A stretch of DNA of 23,093 bases from Aureispira sp045105775 (GCA_045105775.1 JBGCDW010000080.1:1-23093); one strand, 5' to 3'; positions 14,746 to 22,250 are shown, numbered from the stretch's first letter. The notes: generated by a model from the letters alone, not told the origin. Numbers and translations: made by a program.

Positions 14746-16711
14746 ATCTATTAATCAACAACTTGATCAAAAACTGCAAGAGAGTTACCAGCAGTTTTCT
14801 GTCCCTGCTCCCCCTAGCGTGTGGGAACAGCTACAGGCGCATTTGCCTGAAGGAGCACTAGACCAGCAGTTGGATGATAAGGTTCAGGCTAGTTATGAAG
14901 CGCAAGTAGTAACGGCTCCTAAAGGCGTATGGGAGCAACTTCAAATGAGCTTGCCCGAAGGAGCATTAGACCAGCAGTTGGATGATAAGATTCAAGATAG
15001 TTATGAACAACAAACGGCTGTTGCTCCCAATGGTATTTGGGAACAATTGGAAAAAGATTTGCCTGCTACTTTGGATGAACAGTTGGATGATAAAATTAAG
15101 GAAGGCTTTACAGAACACATCGCTAAAGCGGCTCCTTTGGCGGCTTGGTCTATGATTGCAGAAGAATTGAACAACAATCCAACATCATTAGACGAGCAAT
15201 TGGATGAAAAAATCCAACAAAGCTATCAGGAAGAACAATTGCGAACTCCTCAAAAGGTTTGGGCTGCCGTCAATCGTCAATTGAATATTGATCGCACCTG
15301 GAAGCGTATTAGCACTGCTTTGGATGCCCCTGTGGTGACCATTGATTGGAAATTGCGTAGCCTTCAAGGGCTTGTATTGGCCTTACTGCTGTTGTTGTGG
15401 GCCAGAACGTGTAATAAAATCCCAACAGTGATAACAGCAGAACCTATAGCTGCCAAAAACAAGCAAGAACACAATCCTGCTCAAACGATCAATAAAGCAT
15501 TTTCTTTATTAGGAAGTGACCAGTACAATGTAAACAGACCCAAAGAGCAAGCACCTGTGGCGGCTACTCCTGCTCAAACAGAATACAATAATCCAGCAAA
15601 GGAATCACAAAATCAAAGTAATCAACAAGCATCAAGGTACGCGAAGCGACCAACATCGCCCAGCACGAATCCAGCAGTACCAGAAATTACAAAATCAAAG
15701 CAATCAACAACAACCAAGGTACGCGAAGCGACCAACAGCACGAATCCAGCAGCACCAGAAATCACAAAATCACAAGAATCAACAATAACCAAGGTACGCG
15801 AAGCGACCAACAGCACGAATCCAGCAGCACCAGAAATCACAAAATCAAAGCAATCAACAATAACCAAGGTACGCGAAGCGACCAACAGCACGAATCCAGT
15901 AGCACCAGAAATCACAAAATCAAAGCAATTAACAATAACCAAGGTACGCGAAGCGACCAACGATTCAACAACAGCAATTGCATTGGATGAAAAATTAGCA
16001 ACCAAGAATTTGGAAGCACTAACACTTCCACCTTTGGTGATGCCCGATGAGTTGACCTTGGTACAAGAACCTGCTTGGAAAAAGAATCCTTGGCTATTCA
16101 AAAATAGATTAGCATTTGGAGTTTTTACCGCAGTCAATTCTACAGTTTTGCTGAATAATGAAACGCGCCAAAGTTTTGATTATAATAGTTTAACCATTAA
16201 TTACTTTGGGCTTGCAGCTAATTATGGCTTGTGGGGACGCTATCGCCTACACAAAAAAGGAGCGATTGTCGCCGAATATTCCCTCAATGCCGATCATCGT
16301 CAAGCTTATGGCATTTATCGAAAAGGGCAATTTGTAGTCAAAGAATATGTATTTAATTACAATAGAATTTCTTTAGCTTATCAATTGGATTTATGGGAAG
16401 ATCAACAACATCCCAACCATAAAATTACTGCACAGTTGGGAGCTTATGCCGGGATTAGAAGAGGCTTTCAATTGTATTATAATAAAGTATTGGTGAATGA
16501 CAACATAGGAGATTATCACCAGTATGATGCTGGACTAAAAGTGGCATTAGGCCATGAATTTATCATCGATCATTTTGTAATAGGTTATGGAATACGTTCA
16601 GATATTGGACTTGCAAATGTATTTAAGGGTAACAAACAATTGAATGCACAACAAGATAGAACGAATCTTATTCATTTGGGAGGATACATACAGTTAGGGT
16701 ATCAATTTTGA
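14738..16711 (+). CDS. Dual-membrane anti-sigma factor with outer-membrane beta-barrel
   Basis: The 657-residue protein has four parts. Residues 5-185 hold five tandem repeats of about 36 residues with the pattern LDxQLDDKIQxSYE...APxxVWEQL, predicted cytoplasmic and facing the sigma factor. Residues about 207-222 (LQGLVLALLLLLWA) form the only clear membrane helix. Residues about 225-440 are a Pro/Thr/Ser/Lys-rich, probably disordered, stretch with four nearly identical 25-residue units (TNPAAPEITKS...TKVREA). Residues about 450-657 look like an outer-membrane beta-barrel: amphipathic strands, many Tyr, and a terminal Phe in LGGYIQLGYQF. One chain would thus cross both membranes, as in the Dma anti-sigma factors reported in Bacteroides thetaiotaomicron. 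The link to the sigma factor rests on the 8-bp overlap. The five-fold cytoplasmic repeat is unusual. Confidence 0.82.
   Translation: MDKSINQQLDQKLQESYQQFSVPAPPSVWEQLQAHLPEGALDQQLDDKVQASYEAQVVTAPKGVWEQLQMSLPEGALDQQLDDKIQDSYEQQTAVAPNGIWEQLEKDLPATLDEQLDDKIKEGFTEHIAKAAPLAAWSMIAEELNNNPTSLDEQLDEKIQQSYQEEQLRTPQKVWAAVNRQLNIDRTWKRISTALDAPVVTIDWKLRSLQGLVLALLLLLWARTCNKIPTVITAEPIAAKNKQEHNPAQTINKAFSLLGSDQYNVNRPKEQAPVAATPAQTEYNNPAKESQNQSNQQASRYAKRPTSPSTNPAVPEITKSKQSTTTKVREATNSTNPAAPEITKSQESTITKVREATNSTNPAAPEITKSKQSTITKVREATNSTNPVAPEITKSKQLTITKVREATNDSTTAIALDEKLATKNLEALTLPPLVMPDELTLVQEPAWKKNPWLFKNRLAFGVFTAVNSTVLLNNETRQSFDYNSLTINYFGLAANYGLWGRYRLHKKGAIVAEYSLNADHRQAYGIYRKGQFVVKEYVFNYNRISLAYQLDLWEDQQHPNHKITAQLGAYAGIRRGFQLYYNKVLVNDNIGDYHQYDAGLKVALGHEFIIDHFVIGYGIRSDIGLANVFKGNKQLNAQQDRTNLIHLGGYIQLGYQF
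15603..15961 (+). repeat. 75-bp in-frame tandem repeat in the anti-sigma gene
   Basis: Four full 75-bp copies (15662-15736, 15737-15811, 15812-15886, 15887-15961) follow a partial copy (15603-15653). They differ at only a few bases each, so expansion is recent, and because 75 is a multiple of three the frame is kept at any copy number. Every copy contains GGTACGCGAAGCGACCAAC; its core CGCGAAGCGA is shared with the intergenic repeats at 22303 and 23045. Confidence 0.95.
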
Positions 16712-16933
16712 TCGTTGAGAATTTTGTAAAGAGTTGTATTTTTGTCTTTTTTGTCAAAAAAGCATTAAATAATGCTTTGGGGAATTTTATGACACTTAAT
16801 TATTTTGAAAAGTAGACAAAATGCTCTAGATTTATAGAGATTAATAAATAATTATTTCAAGAAAGTAGAAACTACATTTCACAGTTGAAATATATAATAC
16901 ATGGAAAGATTGACTACCTTTTCATCATGCTTT
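16712..16933. other. Intergenic region after the anti-sigma gene
   Basis: No gene is supported. A short hairpin near 16752-16763 (TTTTTTG/CAAAAAA around a TC-rich loop) and AGCATTAAATAATGCT at 16769-16784, a palindrome with 7-bp arms, may help end transcription of the operon. Confidence 0.35.
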
Positions 16934-16961
16934 TTGCAGGTTATTCGTGATAATAGGTTTG
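16934..16961 (+). promoter_or_regulatory. Promoter of a candidate small RNA
   Basis: TTG (16934-16936), 17 nt, then TAGGTTTG (16954-16961) is a full Bacteroidota promoter with the same spacing as the asnS and hydrolase promoters. The transcript would start near 16968. Confidence 0.6.
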
Positions 16962-16967
16962 TAATTT

Positions 16968-17022
16968 AGCAATTTTTGTACTGTTTTTTGAGGCTTCTCA
17001 TTGCAAGGGGAAGCCTCTTTTT
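16968..17022 (+). ncRNA. Candidate 55-nt small RNA
   Basis: Between the promoter at 16934-16961 and the terminator at 16990-17022 there is room for an RNA of about 55 nt and no ORF. It would consist of a U-rich 5' part (AATTTTTGTACTGTTTTTTG) and one stem-loop. The RNA is inferred only from these flanking signals; the terminator could instead belong to the anti-sigma operon. Confidence 0.35.
16990..17022 (+). terminator. Rho-independent terminator
   Basis: GAGGCTTC (16990-16997) and GAAGCCTC (17010-17017) form a perfect GC-rich 8-bp stem with a 12-nt loop, followed by five T. It is 278 bp after the anti-sigma gene. Confidence 0.85.
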
Positions 17023-17180
17023 ATTGCTACAGGTTTACTGGTTGTATACGACTAGTTTAATCTATAGATAAAAATAAGTAAATTAGCTATATTATTCAAA
17101 AACAGTGGTTTAGGAAAATGTTAATACCGTAAACTATTAAAAAAAAGATAGTTTAAAATGAAAGAATGGTGAAAATCTAC

Positions 17181-17212
17181 TTGCATACTCCAAAAAAAAT
17201 ATAGTACCTTTG
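17181..17212 (+). promoter_or_regulatory. Promoter of the phasin-like operon
   Basis: TTG (17181-17183), 21 nt, then TACCTTTG (17205-17212). The transcript would begin near 17219 and carry a leader of about 110 nt before the ATG at 17329. Confidence 0.65.
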
Positions 17213-17244
17213 TTGTCGGTTAGTCGAATAGAGACTAAGAAATA

Positions 17245-17284
17245 AACAGATTTCTATGACTGAAGTCTACAGAAGCTGTTTTTT
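17245..17284 (+). promoter_or_regulatory. Terminator-like hairpin in the phasin operon leader
   Basis: AACAG (17245-17249) pairs with CTGTT (17276-17280) and TTCT with AGAA inside, with a further short GACT/AGTC stem at the tip; a run of T follows directly. Its position between promoter and first gene suggests an attenuator or a 5' structured element. The stem is interrupted, so strength is uncertain. Confidence 0.4.
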
Positions 17285-17328
17285 AAGTAAATTTTATATT
17301 ACAAATCAACAACAACTTTTTAATTATC

Positions 17329-17679
17329 ATGGCAATCACAAATGTAATCACCAATACTGTTAAAGATGTTTTTGCAGTTGGCCAAAACCTAGCTAAAGTA
17401 GTAAAGGAGGAGGTAGAGTTAAAAATGAACAGCAAACAAGACGATGACTTCGACTACGACTATGACAAATCTTCTAGTGAGAGCTACGTTTCTTCATTGT
17501 CTAGCTACTTCGAAGGTTTTGAAACTAAAGCGAAAGATTTAGTGCAAGCTGCTTTTTCTGGTTTTCAATCTTCTAAATCAGAAGAACAAACTGAATTAGA
17601 AACGCGTATTGCTGCTCTTGAAGAAAAATTGAGCAAATTGGTAGAAGAAAGCCTAGAAAATATCCGCAACAACAAATAA
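17329..17679 (+). CDS. Small phasin-like coiled-coil protein
   Basis: The 116-residue cytoplasmic protein is mostly amphipathic helix: an N-terminal helix (about 1-34, ITNTVKDVFAVGQNLAKVVK), an acidic, tyrosine-containing spacer (DDDFDYDYDKSSSES, about 39-53), a second helix (about 55-78) and a C-terminal coiled coil (about 88-114, IAALEEKLSKLVEES). The arrangement resembles phasin/granule-associated or apolipoprotein-like proteins that coat storage granules or act as chaperones. No polyhydroxyalkanoate synthase is nearby, so the partner is unknown. It is the first gene of an operon with the next gene, 7 nt downstream, and sits behind a long structured leader. Confidence 0.7.
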   Translation: MAITNVITNTVKDVFAVGQNLAKVVKEEVELKMNSKQDDDFDYDYDKSSSESYVSSLSSYFEGFETKAKDLVQAAFSGFQSSKSEEQTELETRIAALEEKLSKLVEESLENIRNNK

Positions 17680-17686
17680 TAATACT

Positions 17687-18067
17687 ATGGGTCTACTCAA
17701 AAAAGTACTTTACACAGGTGTAGGGCTTGTGGCATCTACTACAGAACGTCTTCAACATGCTGTTGACGACATAGTAGAAAAAAGCAAACTCTCGGAAGAA
17801 GAAGGGAAAAAAGTAGTGGACGATGTTGTAAAAAATGCAGAGACACAACGCCCTTTGTTAGAAAACAGATTTAGAGATTTTGTTGGAACCACCTTAGAGC
17901 GTTTTAATCTGCCACAAGCAGAAGCTTTCTCTAACTTAGAAAAAAGAATTAAATCACTAGAAGTGAAAGTAAGTCTGTTAGCGCAAGAACTAGAGCGTCA
18001 ACGTCGTTCATCAGACGAAGGAACTTCTCGGCCAGACTTAGAAATTCGTCAGGGATTTAATAAGTAA
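17687..18067 (+). CDS. Phasin family protein, PhaI/PhaF-like
   Basis: The 126-residue protein matches the phasin pattern well: an N-terminal amphipathic segment LLKKVLYTGVGLVASTTERLQ (about 3-23), then VDDIVEKSKLSEEEGKKVVDDVV (about 26-48), whose SEEEGKK turn is typical of the PhaI/PhaF group, and a C-terminal coiled coil (about 85-110, LEKRIKSLEVKVSLLAQELE). Members bind polyester granules or, in bacteria without them, act as stress-related helper proteins. The tail is basic and polar and probably disordered. It follows the first phasin-like gene by 7 nt and precedes a strong terminator, so the two form a complete two-gene operon. Confidence 0.8.
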   Translation: MGLLKKVLYTGVGLVASTTERLQHAVDDIVEKSKLSEEEGKKVVDDVVKNAETQRPLLENRFRDFVGTTLERFNLPQAEAFSNLEKRIKSLEVKVSLLAQELERQRRSSDEGTSRPDLEIRQGFNK

Positions 18068-18089
18068 GTACTAAAAGTTTACTTTTATT

Positions 18090-18126
18090 AAAAAGCGTCA
18101 TTTCAAAAATTGAAATGACGCTTTTT
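18090..18126 (+). terminator. Terminator of the phasin operon
   Basis: Perfect 16-bp arms (AAAAAGCGTCATTTCA and its complement) around a 5-nt loop, with T-rich sequence after; 23 bp beyond the last stop codon. The A-run on the left would let it act on the opposite strand too. Confidence 0.92.
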
Positions 18127-18193
18127 CTTTTTTTGAACAAAAAAAACTTATTTTATTTTCATTACAAAACGAACGTTAGTACATGGTAACAGA

Positions 18194-18312
18194 TAGTATC
18201 AAATATTCCGAGCTATCTTAGAGTGCTCGGAATGAAGTTGAACAGAGCCTTGAGGCTCGGCCAAACTGATAAACAAAGCGCACGAAGCATAACCAATTCT
18301 AAGTTGATACTA
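18194..18312. repeat. Small intergenic element bounded by inverted repeats
   Basis: TAGTATCAA (18194-18202) and TTGATACTA (18304-18312) are exact inverted repeats. Inside lie a strong hairpin, ATTCCGAGC with its complement GCTCGGAAT (18205-18233, 11-nt loop), and GAGCCT-TG-AGGCTC at 18245-18258. The wording GAACAGAGCCTTG resembles the repeat at 2295. No coding content. Confidence 0.55.
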
Positions 18313-18393
18313 CTTTGAGAACTCACAGGCTTAGTTTAATTGCGAAATAAGTATAATTTTATATGTTTTTTCAGTCCATTAAAAAATAATTCT

Positions 18394-18804
18394 ATGAACA
18401 CTGATTTTCGTCCTCATGCAGAATTAAAATGGATAGAGGAGGCCAATGCTATTCAAGTTAAATGGCTTCAATTACACATGTCCTCGAAGCAATTTTATAA
18501 GATTTGTGCGGCTGCTATAAAAATACTGATGGCGCACAAAGGCAATATTTGGATTGCGGATATGTTCGATAGTGAAGGGGTTTTTAGTAGGGAAATCCAA
18601 CAGGTGATTACTAGTACAGTCCTGCAACAACAAGCAGATGCCGCAGGAATTGAGTATGTTTTTACCGTAATGCCCAAAACAGCAGGTCTAAGTTCTCTGA
18701 ATACTAGAACTTGGTTGAAAAAAGCCCAAAAGATGGAACTTCAAGATAGTGTTGTGGAGTTTCCCAACCTAGAAACTTGCTTGGAATGGATTAAGAGTCA
18801 CTAA
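18394..18804 (+). CDS. STAS-like domain protein
   Basis: With ATG at 18394 (MNTDFRPHAEL) the protein has 136 residues; an in-frame TTG at 18340 would add an unconvincing stretch. The order of elements, LKWIEEANAIQVKWLQ strands, a helix with YKICAAAIKILMAHK, a strand with IWIADMFDSEGVF, a helix with IQQVITSTVLQQQ, and YVFTVMPKT, fits the small STAS/SpoIIAA-like proteins common in Bacteroidota. Such domains act as protein-protein switches or bind small lipids or nucleotides. No kinase or phosphatase of the anti-anti-sigma type adjoins it, so its role is unknown. It converges on the LytTR regulator gene. Confidence 0.65.
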   Translation: MNTDFRPHAELKWIEEANAIQVKWLQLHMSSKQFYKICAAAIKILMAHKGNIWIADMFDSEGVFSREIQQVITSTVLQQQADAAGIEYVFTVMPKTAGLSSLNTRTWLKKAQKMELQDSVVEFPNLETCLEWIKSH

Positions 18805-18872
18805 TAGTTATAGAGTGAAAATCGGGAGAAAAAACGCCTAATCTGATCTTTTAAACAACTTCATTAATTCCC

Positions 18873-19571
18873 CTAAAACAAACGCCCAATTACCTGTTTT
18901 CTATACGTTTTGCCAACAGGCAAAACCTTGTCGCCCTCCAAGTGCAATTGATGGTTTTGGTAATGCACAATCCTAGATAGTGCAATAATATAGGAACGAT
19001 GCACCCGCATAAATAGCCCTGAAGGCAATTCTTCATTTAGGCGTTTGAGCGAATTGAGCTGAATGACACGCCCTTTGGTGGTGTGGTAGCGCACATATTC
19101 CTTTAGTGACTCTATGTAGATAATATCGCACAACAAAATCTTATGATGTTGATGCTCAGAATGTACCCAAATAAACTGTTCTTGTTGTTGGTCAAACTGT
19201 CCTGCTTTTTGGGCCGTTTCTTGTTGTTGTAACGCCTTGTTAATGGCCTGCTCAAAACGCTGAAAAGAAATAGGCTTGAGCAAATAATCGACTACATCCA
19301 ATTCAAACCCCTCTAGGGCATAATTAGGATAGGCAGTAGTAAAAATAACTCGGGGTTTGTTGGCTCCCAATTGGCGCAAAAAATCAATTCCAGACTGTTG
19401 AGGCATCTGAATATCCAAGAGCACAAGCTCTACCTTTCCATGCTCCAAATGAGGCATTGCTTCATGGCTCGAAGCACATTCGGCAATGAGTTTCAAACGA
19501 GGAAGTTTATTGATATAGCTTTTTAATAATTCCCGAGCCAGGCGTTCATCATCTACGATTAAGCAATTCAT
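18873..19571 (-). CDS. LytTR-family response regulator
   Basis: The 232-residue protein has an N-terminal receiver domain (about 1-115) with the acidic pair Asp7/Asp8, phosphoacceptor Asp53 in LLDIQMP, Thr78/Thr79 in FTTAYPNYALEGFE and Lys99 in LLKPIS. A Gln-rich linker (about 114-132) leads to a LytTR DNA-binding domain (about 133-231; IIYIESLKEYVRYHT, FMRVHRSYIIALS). It would bind DNA after phosphorylation by the kinase encoded upstream; start and kinase stop share ATGA, so the two are translationally coupled. Target genes cannot be read from the window, but LytTR regulators often control envelope or extracellular products. Confidence 0.95.
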   Translation of the reverse strand: MNCLIVDDERLARELLKSYINKLPRLKLIAECASSHEAMPHLEHGKVELVLLDIQMPQQSGIDFLRQLGANKPRVIFTTAYPNYALEGFELDVVDYLLKPISFQRFEQAINKALQQQETAQKAGQFDQQQEQFIWVHSEHQHHKILLCDIIYIESLKEYVRYHTTKGRVIQLNSLKRLNEELPSGLFMRVHRSYIIALSRIVHYQNHQLHLEGDKVLPVGKTYRKQVIGRLF

Positions 19572-20662
19572 ATATTCATCAATTGTAAGGTCAACTCTAA
19601 TCTAAAAGAGTCTGTTTGCTGCTCTATTTGCAGTTGGTGGCGGTTAGAATAGAGCAATTCCAATCGTTTTTGAACATTCTCAATCCCAATACCCATGTAT
19701 TCATCAGGGATCTCCTCGGTAGTATCTACAGGCGACAAACTATTTTCTACGGTGAAAATAAGAATATTATGATGATAATATAATTTTAGGTTGATCCATC
19801 GTTTTTCTGGTTGTTGGTTGTTATAACTGTGTTTAAAGGCATTCTCAATAAAAGGCAGCAGCAACATAGGTTCTATTTCTAAATCAGGCAAATTAGGATC
19901 AATATTCACCTCCAGTTGTTCTAAACGTGCATCTTTCCATTGCTGCAAATAAATGTAATTTTGAATATAATTGACTTCCTTGTGAATCGATACGCGTTCT
20001 TGTTGGCAATCATAAGTGACATAACGCAACATATCTGATAACTTAAGAACAAATTCCCCTGCTTTTTGTGGCTGCAACTGAATGAGTGCGTACAAGTTAT
20101 TGAGCGCATTAAACAAAAAATGAGGGTTGATTTGGCGGCGAAGTAGTTTTAGCTCATTTTTGAGATTGGCCGCTTTGAGTACAGCGTCAGCCTGATTGCG
20201 TTTGGAAAACTCTAAACCCAACCCATACAAAAAACTAATAAAGTAAATGGAAACAACTGTCAATCCTATAATAGAACGCGGAAAGGAATTTAGTCCTCTA
20301 CTGCTGGTAATAACAACATCATTTTGCCTAGCTTCAAGAATATAACTCAGGCTAATATTGGTTAATGAATTGATGTAAATGAAAAATTGCTCTAAACCAA
20401 GAAAAGTAAGTGGAATTAAGATGCTGTAAGCTAGAAAAGGGTAATACACCACAAAACTTTGTGCTTTGAGTAAGTAACGTTGCACAAAACACACATTGCT
20501 ATAAAATATTATAGCTAGGACAATCATAGCAGGAAGAACACGAATGAACGCTGTAGCGAGCCCAAACAACTCTACATTGACATACAACGGCAGTAGTGTT
20601 AGCAAAACCCAAAGTATGATTTGCATTCCGACAAATAAACGGGGGTGGCGCAAAGCAAGCAT
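19568..20662 (-). CDS. LytS/YehU-type sensor histidine kinase
   Basis: The 364-residue membrane protein has four predicted membrane helices in its first 150 residues (about 11-30, 38-58, 70-95 and 130-150), with an extracytoplasmic stretch at about 96-128. The His_kinase domain begins at about 165 with RRQINPHFLFNALNNLYAL, phosphoacceptor His181. The ATPase part has LLLPFIENAFKHS (N-box, Asn284) and MGIGIENVQKRLELLY (G-box). No separate periplasmic sensor domain is present, so the signal is probably sensed within the membrane or by a short loop. It is the first gene of a two-gene operon with the LytTR regulator. Confidence 0.94.
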   Translation of the reverse strand: MLALRHPRLFVGMQIILWVLLTLLPLYVNVELFGLATAFIRVLPAMIVLAIIFYSNVCFVQRYLLKAQSFVVYYPFLAYSILIPLTFLGLEQFFIYINSLTNISLSYILEARQNDVVITSSRGLNSFPRSIIGLTVVSIYFISFLYGLGLEFSKRNQADAVLKAANLKNELKLLRRQINPHFLFNALNNLYALIQLQPQKAGEFVLKLSDMLRYVTYDCQQERVSIHKEVNYIQNYIYLQQWKDARLEQLEVNIDPNLPDLEIEPMLLLPFIENAFKHSYNNQQPEKRWINLKLYYHHNILIFTVENSLSPVDTTEEIPDEYMGIGIENVQKRLELLYSNRHQLQIEQQTDSFRLELTLQLMNI

Positions 20663-20739
20663 AGAGCAGAAGACAGAAACAAGTGAATGATAAAAAAAAT
20701 ATCTGCCGCTAAGATAAGTTTTTGTGCTTAAGCAGGGCT

Positions 20740-20747
20740 CAAAAATA
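20740..20747 (-). promoter_or_regulatory. -7 box of the kinase-regulator operon
   Basis: The minus strand reads TATTTTTG, a TAnnTTTG match, about 80 bp before the kinase ATG. No TTG lies at -33. A short inverted repeat, GTCATT/AATGAC at 20761-20780, sits just upstream and could be an operator. Confidence 0.4.
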
Positions 20748-20896
20748 GTAGAATTCTTCTGTCATTTCTATGGTAATGACTGTAGGGAGTATTCGTGCAC
20801 TCAAAAACACAAAAAAAAAACTTACGAGGGTTGAAACGTATACTTGATGCCAATAGTTGAATGCTGAATAGGCTAAACAACAGAACCTTATGAAAT

Positions 20897-20935
20897 AAAA
20901 AAAGACCATCTTGAAATTAATCAAGACGATCTTTT
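20897..20935 (-). terminator. Terminator of the tRNA-Glu gene
   Basis: On the minus strand AAAAGATCGTCTTGA and TCAAGATGGTCTTTT pair over 15 positions (two G-U pairs) around a 6-nt loop and are followed by T residues. The stem begins right after the encoded CCA end of the tRNA. Confidence 0.85.
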
Positions 20936-20938
20936 TGG

Positions 20939-21010
20939 TAGTCCATAGGGGAATCGAACCCCTCTTACCAGGATGAAAACCTGGCGTCCTAGCCGATAGA
21001 CGAATGGACC
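20939..21010 (-). tRNA. tRNA-Glu (anticodon TTC)
   Basis: The minus strand folds as a full cloverleaf of 72 nt: acceptor GGTCCAT paired with ATGGACT (first pair G-U), D arm GTC/GAC, anticodon stem CCAGG/CCTGG with loop TTTTCAT giving anticodon TTC, and T arm AGGGG-TTCGATT-CCCCT. Discriminator A is followed by an encoded CCA (20938-20936), so no end addition is needed. It is transcribed alone from its own promoter and ends in a terminator. Confidence 0.97.
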
Positions 21011-21041
21011 AAATGTGTTGACTTGTTCAACTCTGTGAATG

Positions 21042-21071
21042 CAAATATAAATCAGATTTTCTGTTTCACAA
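21042..21071 (-). promoter_or_regulatory. Promoter of tRNA-Glu
   Basis: On the minus strand TTG (21071-21069), 19 nt, then TATATTTG (21049-21042). The transcript would begin near 21035, leaving about 25 nt of leader to be trimmed before the tRNA. Confidence 0.7.
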
Positions 21072-21102
21072 AACAAAAGTCGAATCTTTTTATTACCTTT
21101 CT

Positions 21103-21119
21103 AAGCGGTTATAATCCGC
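21103..21119. promoter_or_regulatory. Possible operator upstream of the GAPDH gene
   Basis: AGCGG and CCGCT enclose TTATAAT in the divergent tRNA-GAPDH interval, GC-rich arms in AT-rich surroundings. A regulator site or a short hairpin is possible; no consensus promoter for the GAPDH gene was recognised. Confidence 0.25.
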
Positions 21120-21208
21120 TCATTTCATCACTAAAACAAAAGTAGTTTAGAAAGAGTTCAGAATCAATGCTTTTTGTTACTACTTAATGTTCTAAAAATT
21201 TGCATATT

Positions 21209-22198
21209 ATGCCAAAAAAAATTGCGATAAATGGCTTTGGGCGCATTGGTCGTCTCACATTTAGGAACTTAATTAAAGATTCATCTGTGGAAGTTGTTGC
21301 TATCAATGATTTAACAGACGCTGCCACTTTGGCTCATTTATTAGAGTTTGATTCTTCTCACCGTCGTTTTGATGGAACAGTAGAAGTGCAAGATGGTAAT
21401 TTGGTGGTAAATGGTCATCAGATTCCTATTTATTCAGAACGCAACCCAGAGGATTTGCCTTGGGGAGACTTGGGGGTAGATGTGGTATTGGAGTGTACTG
21501 GCTTTTTTAGAAAGAAAGAACAGGCAGAACTACACCTAAAAGCTGGTGCAAAAAAAGTATTGCTATCGGCTCCTGCCAAAAGCAAAGAAATTCCTACGAT
21601 CGTTAGAGGGGTCAATGATGACCAACTAACAGGAGAAGATTTGATTGTTTCTAATGCTTCTTGTACCACCAATTGCCTAGCTCCATTGGTAAAAGTAATT
21701 AATGACACTTGGGGATTAAAGTATGGTTACATGAGTACAATTCATGCGTATACTGCTAATCAAAACTTACAAGATGGCCCTCATAGTGATTTGAGACGTG
21801 CGCGTGCTGCTGCTTTGAATATGATTCCAACTTCAACAGGAGCAGCAGATGCCTTAGAATTGGTGCTTCCAAGTGTGGCAGGCAAAATCAATGCCTCTAG
21901 TATTCGGGTGCCTATTCCAACGGGTTCTTTGGTAGAATTGATGGTAGCCACTGAAAAGGAAACCACTGCTGAACAGGTCAATGCCACCTTCAAAGCCGCT
22001 TCAGAAGCAGCACTCAAAGGTGTATTAGAGTACACCGAAAAACCGATCGTCTCTTCGGATATTGTATCCAGCCCTTATTCTAGTATTTTTGATGCCGAAT
22101 TGACAAGAGTACATCGAGGATTAATTAAAGTAACCGCTTGGTACGATAATGAGGCGGGCTATTCTGCACGGTTGACCGAATTGGCAAAAATGATTTAA
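21209..22198 (+). CDS. gapA: Glyceraldehyde-3-phosphate dehydrogenase, type I
   Basis: This cytoplasmic glycolytic enzyme oxidises and phosphorylates glyceraldehyde 3-phosphate with NAD. With ATG at 21209 the protein has 329 residues, the family length; an in-frame TTG at 21200 is a poor start. The Rossmann motif INGFGRIGR (7-15) is followed by Asp34 in INDLTD, which favours NAD over NADP. The catalytic segment SNASCTTNCLAP has the nucleophile Cys152, with His179 in STIHAYTANQ. The segment RRARAAALNMIPTSTGAA and the C-terminal WYDNEAGYS are also canonical. It stands alone, divergent from tRNA-Glu. Confidence 0.97.
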   Translation: MPKKIAINGFGRIGRLTFRNLIKDSSVEVVAINDLTDAATLAHLLEFDSSHRRFDGTVEVQDGNLVVNGHQIPIYSERNPEDLPWGDLGVDVVLECTGFFRKKEQAELHLKAGAKKVLLSAPAKSKEIPTIVRGVNDDQLTGEDLIVSNASCTTNCLAPLVKVINDTWGLKYGYMSTIHAYTANQNLQDGPHSDLRRARAAALNMIPTSTGAADALELVLPSVAGKINASSIRVPIPTGSLVELMVATEKETTAEQVNATFKAASEAALKGVLEYTEKPIVSSDIVSSPYSSIFDAELTRVHRGLIKVTAWYDNEAGYSARLTELAKMI

Positions 22199-22250
22199 GT
22201 AGGTGAAAAAAAGTACCCGTACAACCGAGCTTGCGAACCGAGGCTCTGCC

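Noticed and set aside
15662..15961. CRISPR-like array
   Set aside because: The 75-bp units are contiguous with no unique spacers and translate in frame inside a gene.
15622..16137. 171-codon frame on the minus strand across the tandem repeat
   Set aside because: Its repeated residues simply mirror the 75-bp coding repeat of the plus-strand gene, and it has no start context or plausible product.
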